Made by a program: the position numbers and the translations under genes. 64,000 nt of DNA from Salvelinus alpinus (Eukaryota; Chordata; Actinopteri; Salmoniformes; Salmonidae), in NCBI RefSeq assembly GCF_045679555.1, contig NC_092091.1, forward strand, positions 80,958,699-81,022,698. The letters are read 5' to 3'. The notes beneath the pieces were generated by a model that searched no databases, was not told where the DNA came from, and saw only the letters and a program-made list of their open reading frames with translations. How positions within the stretch are numbered: the first letter of the stretch is position 1; the number at the start of each line of letters is the position of its first letter. Below, piece by piece: positions 12,801 to 24,800 of the stretch.

Positions 12801-15800
12801 AAAGGGACAGACATAGTGATGTAAAGGGACAGACACACGTCATGTAAAGGGACAGACATAGTGATGTAAAGGGACAGACATAGTGATGTAAAGGGACAGA
12901 CATAGTGATGTAAAGGGACAGACATAGTGATGTAAAGGGACAGACACACGTGATGTAAAGGGACAGACATAGTGATGTAAAGGGAAAGACATAGTGATGT
13001 AAAGGGACAGACATAGTGATGTAAAGGGACAGACATAGTGATGTAAAGGGACAGACATAGTGATGTAAAGGGACAGACACACGTCATGTAAAGGGACAGA
13101 CATAGTGATGTAAAGGGACAGACACACGTCATGTAAAGGGACAGACACACGTCATGTAAAGGGACAGACACACGTCATGTAAAGGGACAGACACACGTCA
13201 TGTAAAGGGACAGACACACGTCATGTAAAGGGACAGACACACGTCATGTAAAGGGACAGACACACGTCATGTAAAGGGACAGACATAGTGATGTAAAGGG
13301 ACAGACATAGTGATGTAAAGGGACAGACATAGTGATGTAAAGGGACAGACATAGTGATGTAAAGGGACAGACATAGTGATGTAAAGGGACAGACATAGTG
13401 ATGTAAAGGGACAGACATAGTGATGTAAAGGGACAGACACACGTCATGTAAAGGGACAGACATAGTGATGTAAAGGGACAGACACACGTGATGTAAAGGG
13501 ACAGACATAGTGATGTAAAGGGACAGACATAGTGATGTAAAGGGACAGACATAGTGATGTAAAGGGACAGACATAGTGATGTAAAGGGACAGACATAGTG
13601 ATGTAAAGGGACAGACACACGTGATGTAAAGGGACAGACACACGTGATGTAAAGGGACAGACATAGTGATGTAAAGGGACAGACATAGTGATGTAAAGGG
13701 ACAGACACACGTGATGTAAAGGGACAGACATAGTGATGTAAAGGGACAGACATAGTGATGTAAAGGGACAGACATAGTGATGTAAAGGGACAGACATAGT
13801 GATGTAAAGGGACAGACACACGTCATGGAAAGGGACAGACATAGTGATGTAAAGGGACAGACATAGTGATGTAAAGGGACAGACATAGTGATGTAAAGGG
13901 ACATACATAGTGATGTAAAGGGACAGACACACGTCATGTAAAGGGACAGACATAGTGATGTAAAGGGACAGACATAGTGATGTAAAGGGACAGACACACG
14001 TCATGTAAAGGGACAGACATAGTGATGTAAAGGGACAGACATAGTGATGTAAAGGGACAGACATAGTGATGTAAAGGGACAGACATAGTGATGTAAAGGG
14101 ACAGACACACGTCATGTAAAGGGACAGACACACGTCACGTAAAGGGACAGACATAGTGATGTAAAGGGACAGACACACGTCATGTAAAGGGACAGACATA
14201 GTGATGCACGTAAAGGGACAGACACACGTGATGTAAAGGGACAGACACACGTCATGTAAAGGGACAGACACACGTCATGTAAAGGGACAGACACACGTGA
14301 TGTAAAGGGACAGACACACGTGATGTAAAGGGACAGACACACGTCATGTAAAGGGACAGACACACGTCATGTAAAGGGACAGACACACGTGATGTAAAGG
14401 GACAGACATAGTGATGTAAAGGGACAGACACACGTCACGTAAAGGGACAGACATAGTGATGTAAAGGGACAGACACACGTCACGTAAAGGGACAGACATA
14501 GTGATGTAAAGGGACAGACATAGTGATGTAAAGGGACAGACATAGTGATGTAAAGGGACAGACATAGTGATGTAAAGGGACAGACACACGTCATGTAAAG
14601 GGACAGACATAGTGATGTAAAGGGACAGACATAGTGATGTAAACGGACAGACATAGTGATGTAAAGGGACAGACATAGTGATGTAAAGGGACAGACACAC
14701 GTCATGTAAAGGGACAGACATAGTGATGTAAAGGGACAGACACACGTGATGTAAAGGGACAGACATAGTGATGTAAAGGGACAGACATAGTGATGTAAAG
14801 GGACAGACATAGTGATGTAAAGGGACAGACATAGTGATGTAAAGGGACAGACACACGTCATGTAAAGGGACAGACATAGTGATGTAAAGGGACAGACATA
14901 GTGATGTAAAGGGACAGACATAGTGATGTAAAGGGACATACATAGTGATGTAAAGGGACAGACACACGTCATGTAAAGGGACAGACATAGTGATGTAAAG
15001 GGACAGACATAGTGATGTAAAGGGACAGACACACGTCATGTAAAGGGACAGACATAGTGATGTAAAGGGACAGACATAGTGATGTAAAGGGACAGACATA
15101 GTGATGTAAAGGGACAGACATAGTGATGTAAAGGGACAGACACACGTCATGTAAAGGGACAGACACACGTCACGTAAAGGGACAGACATAGTGATGTAAA
15201 GGGACAGACACACGTCATGTAAAGGGACAGACATAGTGATGTAAAGGGACAGACACACGTGATGTAAAGGGACAGACACACGTCATGTAAAGGGACAGAC
15301 ACACGTCATGTAAAGGGACAGACACACGTCATGTAAAGGGACAGACACACGTCATGTAAAGGGACAGACACACGTCATGTAAAGGGACAGACACACGTGA
15401 TGTAAAGGGACAGACACACGTGATGTAAAGGGACAGACATAGTGATGTAAAGGGACAGACACACGTCACGTAAAGGGACAGACATAGTGATGTAAAGGGA
15501 CAGACACACGTCATGTAAAGGGACAGACATAGTGATGTAAAGGGACAGACACACGTGATGTAAAGGGACAGACACACGTCATGTAAAGGGACAGACACAC
15601 GTCACGTAAAGGGACAGACATAGTGATGTAAAGGGACAGACATAGTGTAAAGGGACAGACACACGTCATGTAAAGGGACAGACACACGTCATGTAAAGGG
15701 ACAGACACACGTCACGTAAAGGGACAGACACACGTCATGTAAAGGGACAGACATAGTGATGTAAAGGGACAGACATAGTGATGTAAAGGGACAGACATAG

Positions 15801-18800
15801 TGATGTAAAGGGACAGACATAGTGATGTAAAGGGACAGACATAGTGATGTAAAGGGACAGACATAGTGATGTAAAGGGACAGACATACGTCATGTAAAGG
15901 GACAGACATAGTGATGTAAAGGGACAGACACACGTCACGTAAAGGGACAGACACACGTCATGTAAAGAGACAGACATAGTGATGTAAAGGGACAGACATA
16001 GTGATGTAAAGGGACAGACATAGTGATGTAAAGGGACAGACATAGTGATGTAAAGGGACAGACATAGTGATGTAAAGGGACAGACATAGTGATGTAAAGG
16101 GACAGACACACGTCATGTAAAGGGACAGACACACGTCACGTAAAGGGACAGACACACGTGATGTAAAGGGACAGACACACGTCACGTAAAGGGACAGACA
16201 TAGTGATGTAAAGGGACAGACACAGACACACGTGATGTAAAGGGACAGACACACGTCATGTAAAGGGACAGACATAGTGCGTACCTCCTCCAGCTGTTTG
16301 TACTGAGCCTCCTGGAAGTCCTCCAGAGTGTATGTGTGGTCTTTCTGGATGTGACAAAGCCCCATGTCACTGATCCTGTAGCACATCTCTCTGATGTTCA
16401 GCAGCGCCGGACGCAGAGGCTGGAAACACACACAGCTGTTACTGGTCCTCCCTATTATCTTAAAGTAACTACCTTGGTTGTGTTCCATTATATGAACATC
16501 TCATAGGGAAGACAGGATTGTTTCAATAATCTTAAGTAACATTCAGACAACATGAACCAGCCCAAACACATACTGCAGGTTAATGGTACGGACCATTTTG
16601 ACTATAAACACATACTGCAGGTCAATGGTACAGACCATTTAAACTATAAACACGTACTGCAGGTCAATGGTACGGACCATTTAAACTATAAACACATACT
16701 GCAGGTCAATGGTACGGACCATTTTAACTATAAACACATACTGCAGGTCAATGGTAAGGACCATTTAAACTATAAACACATACTGCAGGTCAATGGTACG
16801 GACCATTTTAACTATAAACACATACTGCAGGTCAATGGTACAGACCATTTAAACTATAAACACGTACTGCAGGTCAATGGTACGGACCATTTAAACTATA
16901 AACACATACTGCAGGTCAATGGTACGGACCATTTAAACTATAAACACATACTGCAGGTCAATGGTACAGACCATTTAAACTATAAACACGTACTGCAGGT
17001 CAATGGTACGGACCATTTTAACTATAAACACATACTGCAGGTCAATGGTACGGACCATTTAAACTATAAACACGTACTGCAGGTCAATGGTACGGACCAT
17101 TTAAACTATAAACACGTACTGCAGGTCAATGGTACGGACCATTTAAACTATAAACACATACTGCAGGTCAATGGTACGGACCATTTAAACTATAAACACA
17201 TACTGCAGGTCAATGGTACGGACCATTTAAACTATAAACACATACTGCAGGTCAATGGTACGGACCATTTTAACTATAAACACATACTGCAGGTCAATGG
17301 TACGGACCATTTTAACTATAAACACATACTGCAGGTCAATGGTACGGACCATTTTAACTATAAACACATACTGCAGGTCAATGGTACGGACCATTTAAAC
17401 TATAAACACATACTGCAGGTCAATGGTACGGACCATTTTAACTATAAACACATACTGCAGGTCAATGGTACGGACCATTTTAACTATAAACACATACTGC
17501 AGGTCAATGGTACGGACCATTTTGACTATAAACACATATGGTCTTGTCCTGACCAGGAAACACTACTGGACCCAACAATACCACCACCTCATTGTCCTGA
17601 CCAGGAAACACTACTGGACCCAACAATACCACCACCTCATTGACCTGACCAGGAAACACTACTGGACCCAACAATACCAACACCTCATTATCCTGACCAG
17701 GAAACACTACTGGACCCAGCAATAACACCACCTCATTACCCTGACCAGGAAACACTACTGGACCCAACAATAACACCACCTCATTACCCTGACCAGGAAA
17801 CACTACTGGACCCAACAACACCACCACCTCATTATCCTGACCAGGAAACACTACTGGACCCAACAATACCACCTCATTGACCTGACCAGGAAACACTACT
17901 GGACCCAACAATACCACCACCTCATTATCCTGACCAGGAAACACTACTGGACCCAACAATACCACCTCATTATCCTGACCAGGAAACACTACTGGACACA
18001 ACAATAACACCACCTCATTACCCTGACCAGGAAACACTACTGGACCCAACAATACCACCTCATTGACCTGACCAGGAAACACTACTGGACCCAACAATAC
18101 CACCTCATTATCCTGACCAGGAAACACTACTGGACACAACAATAACACCACCTCATTACCCTGACCAGGAAACACTACTGGACCCAGCAATACCAACACC
18201 TCATTATCCTGACCAGGAAACACTACTGGACCCAACAATATCACCACCTCATTGACCTGACCAGGAAACACTACTGGACCCAACAATACCACCACCTCAT
18301 TGACCTGACCAGGAAACACTACTGGACCCAACAATACCAACACCTCATTACCCTGACCAGGAAACACTACTGGACCCAACAATATCACCACCTCATTGTC
18401 CTGACCAGGAAACACTACTGGACCCAACAACACCACCACCTCATTATCCTGACCAGGAAACACTACTGGACCCAACAATACCACCTCATTGACCTGACCA
18501 GGAAACACTACTGGACCCAACAATACCACCTCATTATCCTGACCAGGAAACACTACTGGACCCAACAATACCACCTCATTATCCTGACCAGGAAACACTA
18601 CTGGACACAACAATAACACCACCTCATTACCCTGACCAGGAAACACTACTGGACCCAACAATACCACCTCATTGACCTGACCAGGAAACACTACTGGACC
18701 CAACAATACCACCTCATTATCCTGACCAGGAAACACTACTGGACACAACAATAACACCACCTCATTACCCTGACCAGGAAACACTACTGGACCCAGCAAT

Positions 18801-21800
18801 ACCAACACCTCATTATCCTGACCAGGAAACACTACTGGACCCAACAATATCACCACCTCATTGACCTGACCAGGAAACACTACTGGACCCAACAATACCA
18901 CCACCTCATTGACCTGACCAGGAAACACTACTGGACCCAACAATACCAACACCTCATTACCCTGACCAGGAAACACTACTGGACCCAACAATATCACCAC
19001 CTCATTGTCCTGACCAGGAAACACTACTGGACCCAACAATACCACCACCTCATTATCCTGACCAGGAAACACTACTGGACCCAACAATACCACCACCTCA
19101 TTGTCCTGACCAGGAAACACTACTGGACCCAACAATATCACCACCTCATTGACCTGACCAGGAAACACTACTGGACCCAACAATACCACCACCTCATTGT
19201 CCTGACCAGGAAACACTACTGGACCCAACAATATCACCACCTCATTGACCTGACCAGGAAACACTACTGGACCCAACAATACCACCACCTCATTGACCTG
19301 ACCAGGAAACACTACTGGACCCAACAATACCACCACCTCATTATCCTGACCAGGAAACACTACTGGACCCAGCAATACCACCACCTCATTGACCTGACCA
19401 GGAAACACTACTGGACCCAACAATACCAACACCTCATTATCCTGACCAGGAAACACTACTGGACCCAGCAATAACACCACCTCATTACCCTGACCAGGAA
19501 ACACTACTGGACCCAACAATAACACCACCTCATTACCCTGACCAGGAAACACTACTGGACCCAACAACACCACCACCTCATTATCCTGACCAGGAAACAC
19601 TACTGGACCCAACAATACCACCTCATTGACCTGACCAGGAAACACTACTGGACCCAACAATACCACCTCATTATCCTGACCAGGAAACACTACTGGACCC
19701 AACAATACCACCTCATTATCCTGACCAGGAAACACTACTGGACACAACAATAACACCACCTCATTACCCTGACCAGGAAACACTACTGGACCCAACAATA
19801 CCACCTCATTGACCTGACCAGGAAACACTACTGGACCCAACAATACCACCTCATTATCCTGACCAGGAAACACTACTGGACACAACAATAACACCACCTC
19901 ATTACCCTGACCAGGAAACACTACTGGACCCAGCAATACCAACACCTCATTATCCTGACCAGGAAACACTACTGGACCCAACAATATCACCACCTCATTG
20001 ACCTGACCAGGAAACACTACTGGACCCAACAATACCACCACCTCATTGACCTGACCAGGAAACACTACTGGACCCAACAATACCAACACCTCATTACCCT
20101 GACCAGGAAACACTACTGGACCCAACAATATCACCACCTCATTGTCCTGACCAGGAAACACTACTGGACCCAACAACACCACCACCTCATTATCCTGACC
20201 AGGAAACACTACTGGACCCAACAATACCACCTCATTGACCTGACCAGGAAACACTACTGGACCCAACAATACCACCTCATTATCCTGACCAGGAAACACT
20301 ACTGGACCCAACAATACCACCTCATTATCCTGACCAGGAAACACTACTGGACACAACAATAACACCACCTCATTACCCTGACCAGGAAACACTACTGGAC
20401 CCAACAATACCACCTCATTGACCTGACCAGGAAACACTACTGGACCCAACAATACCACCTCATTATCCTGACCAGGAAACACTACTGGACACAACAATAA
20501 CACCACCTCATTACCCTGACCAGGAAACACTACTGGACCCAGCAATACCAACACCTCATTATCCTGACCAGGAAACACTACTGGACCCAACAATATCACC
20601 ACCTCATTGACCTGACCAGGAAACACTACTGGACCCAACAACACCACCACCTCATTATCCTGACCAGGAAACACTACTGGACCCAACAATACCACCTCAT
20701 TGACCTGACCAGGAAACACTACTGGACCCAACAATACCACCTCATTATCCTGACCAGGAAACACTACTGGACCCAACAATACCACCTCATTATCCTGACC
20801 AGGAAACACTACTGGACACAACAATAACACCACCTCATTACCCTGACCAGGAAACACTACTGGACCCAACAATACCACCTCATTGACCTGACCAGGAAAC
20901 ACTACTGGACCCAACAATACCACCTCATTATCCTGACCAGGAAACACTACTGGACACAACAATAACACCACCTCATTACCCTGACCAGGAAACACTACTG
21001 GACCCAGCAATACCAACACCTCATTATCCTGACCAGGAAACACTACTGGACCCAACAATATCACCACCTCATTGACCTGACCAGGAAACACTACTGGACC
21101 CAACAATACCACCACCTCATTGACCTGACCAGGAAACACTACTGGACCCAACAATACCAACACCTCATTACCCTGACCAGGAAACACTACTGGACCCAAC
21201 AATATCACCACCTCATTGTCCTGACCAGGAAACACTACTGGACCCAACAATACCACCACCTCATTATCCTGACCAGGAAACACTACTGGACCCAACAATA
21301 CCACCACCTCATTGTCCTGACCAGGAAACACTACTGGACCCAACAATATCACCACCTCATTGACCTGACCAGGAAACACTACTGGACCCAACAATACCAC
21401 CACCTCATTGTCCTGACCAGGAAACACTACTGGACCCAACAATATCACCACCTCATTGACCTGACCAGGAAACACTACTGGACCCAACAATACCACCACC
21501 TCATTGACCTGACCAGGAAACACTACTGGACCCAACAATACCAACACCTCATTACCCTGACCAGGAAACACTACTGGACCCAACAATATCACCACCTCAT
21601 TACCCTGACCAGGAAACACTACTGGACCCAACAATATCACCACCTCATTGTCCTGACCAGGAAACACTACTGGACCCAACAATATCACCACCTCATTGTC
21701 CTGACCAGGAAACACTACTGGACCCAGCAATACCAACACCTCATTATCCTGACCAGGAAACACTACTGGACCCAACAATATCACCACCTCATTGTCCTGA

Positions 21801-24800
21801 CCAGGAAACACTACTGGACCCAACAATACCACCACCTCATTGTCCTGACCAGGAAACACTACTGGACCCAACAATACCACCACCTCATTGTCCTGACCAG
21901 GAAACACTACTGGACCCAACAATATCACCACCTCATTGACCTGACCAGGAAACACTACTGGACCCAACAATACCACCACCTCATTGTCCTGACCAGGAAA
22001 CACTACTGTACTCAACAATACCACCACCTCATTATCCTGACCAGGAAACACTACTGGACACAACAATACCACCACCTCATTATCCTGACCAGGAAACACT
22101 ACTGGACCCAACAATAACACCACCTCATTACCCTGACCAGGAAACACTCCTGGACCCAGCAATACCACCACCTCAATATCCTGACCAGGAAACACTACTG
22201 GACCCAACAATACCACTACCTCATTATCCTGACCAGGAAACACTACTGGACCCAACAACACCACCACCTCATTGACGATGAACAGGTGCTCCTGCAGGGA
22301 CTTCTTGCACGTGTTGATCTTCTTGGAGCGGACGTTGGTCCTCCACACTCTGAAGGCCTTCCACCTCCTGAAGAGGGCGAAGGCCGGGATGGCCAGGAGG
22401 CGGCGGTGGCATCGGTACTCATGCTCCCAGCGCTCTAAGGGCAGGAAGTCCATCTCTGCGTCAGAGATGCAGGTCACACCCTGCTGGCTGATGGTAGAGT
22501 AGTCCTGCTTGTTGATGTTCTCATACGTCACTATCCTGGGGGGAAAGGTCAAAGGTGAGAGTTCGGGATGGGTAGTGAGAATAAGGTTGTAGGTTTATAT
22601 ATTTGATAGAGAACTTGGGAGTTCAAATGTTTGCGTGAGTGTGTGTGAGTGTCTGTGTCGTCTCTGTGAGTCCCAATAATCCCTCTTTTGTTCTGAAGTG
22701 TACACTCGTTCACTACTTCCCACAATCTAAAAGCAATGAATTGGTGCTGGTATGGGTTAGAGGCAGTTTCCAACATGTTTCTTATACCAGGCAGTCCTTC
22801 CCATTAAAATGAATGAAGGGAAGTGAACAAGGATAAATGGAATTAGAGATCATTGGGAAGTAGCATCTTTCTCTTGTTGACGTTGCTCTTACTTGAAGTT
22901 ATAAGCATCATATCTGATGTAGGTTATGGTGTGTGTTTCTCCCTCTCTTACTTGAAGTTATACACATCATATCTGATGTAGGTTATGGTGTGTGTTTCTC
23001 CCTCTCTTACTTGAAGTTATAAGCATCATATCTGATGTAGGTTATGGTGTGTGTGTTTCTCCCTCTCTTACTTGAGGTTATAAACACCATATCTGATGTA
23101 GGTTATGGTGTGTGTTTCTCCCTCTCTTACTTGAAGATATACACATCATATCTGATGTAGGTTATGGTGTGTGTGTTTCTCCCTCTCTTACTTGAAGTTA
23201 TAAACATCATATCTGATGTAGGTTATGGTGTGTGTGTTTCTCCCTCTCTTACTTGAAGTTATAAACATCATATCTGATGTAGGTTAGGGTGTGTGTGTTT
23301 CTCCCTCTCTTGAAGTTATAAACATCATATCTGATGTAGGTTATGGTGTGTGTGTTTCTCCCTCTCTTACTTGAAGATATAAACATCATATTTGATGTAG
23401 GTTATGGTGTGTGTGTTTCTCCCTCTCTTACTTGAAGATATAAACATCATATTTGATGTAGGTTATGGTGTGTCTGTTTCTCCCTCTCTTACTTGAAGTT
23501 ATAAACATCATATTTGATGTAGGTTATGGTGTGTGTGTTTCTCCCTCTCTTACTTGAAGATATAAACATCATATTTGATGTAGGTTATGGTGTGTCTGTT
23601 TCTCCCTCTCTTACTTGAAGTTATAAACATCATATCTGATGTAGGTTAGGGTGTGTGTGTTTCTCCCTCTCTTACTTGAAGTTATAAACATCATATCTGA
23701 TGTAGGTTATGGTGTGTGTGTTTCTCCCTCTCTTACTTGAAGTTATAAGCATCATATCTGATGTAGGTTATGGTGTGTGTGTTTCTCCCTCTCTTAGTTG
23801 AAGATATAAACATCATATCTGATGTAGGTTATGGTGTGTGTTTCTCCCTCTCTTACTTGAAGTTATAAGCATCATATCTGATGTAGGTTATGGTGTGTGT
23901 TTCTCCCTCTCTTACTTGAAGTTATAAACATCATATCTGATGTAGGTTATGGTGTGTGTTTCTCCCTCTCTTAGTTGAAGATATAAACATCATATCTGAT
24001 GTAGGTTATGGTGTGTGTGTTTCTCCCTCTCTTACTTGAAGTTATAAACACCATATCTGATGTAGGTTATGGTGTGTGTTTCTCCCTCTCTTACTTGAAG
24101 TTATAAGCATCATATCTGATGTAGGTTATGGTGTGTGTGTTTCTCCCTCTCTTACTTGAAGTTATAAACATCATATCTGATGTAGGTTATGGTGTGTGTG
24201 TTTCTCCCTCTCTTAGTTGAAGTTATAAACACCATATCTGATGTAGGTTATGGTGTGTGTGTTTCTCCCTCTCTTACTTGAAGTTATAAACATCATATCT
24301 GATGTAGGTTATGGTGTGTGTTTCTCCCTCTCTTACTTGAAGTTATAAACACCATATCTGATGTAGGTTATGGTGTGTGTTTCTCCTTCTCTTAGTTGAA
24401 GTTATAAACACCATATCTGATGTAGGTTATGGTGTGTGTTTCTCCCTCTCTTACTTGAAGTTATAAACACCATATCTGATGTAGGTTATGGTGTGTGTTT
24501 CTCCCTCTCTTACTTGAAGTTATAAACATCATATCTGATGTAGGTTATGGTGTGTGTGTTTCTGCCTCTCTTACTTGAAGTTATAAGCATCATATCTGAT
24601 GTAGGTTATGGTGTGTCTGTTTCTCCCTCTCTTACTTGAAGATATAAACATCATATCTGATGTAGGTTATGGTGTGTCTGTTTCTCCCTCTCTTACTTGA
24701 AGATATAAACATCATATCTGATGTAGGTTATGGTGTGTCTGTTTCTCCCTCTCTTACTTGAAGTTATAAGCATCATATCTGATGTAGGTTATGGTGTGTG

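Noticed and set aside
9007-16270. Many 60-420-residue reading frames of MSVPLHHYVCPFTS type
   Set aside because: Translations of the 22/23-bp minisatellite in three frames at once; not genes.
4749-16277. CRISPR-like array (regular short repeats)
   Set aside because: There are no unique spacers; units are contiguous, and the context is a vertebrate intron.
16552-17643. 363-codon plus-strand frame (KHILQVNGTDHLNY)n
   Set aside because: Antisense to dnah6, wholly repeat-derived, with no domain and no splice partner.
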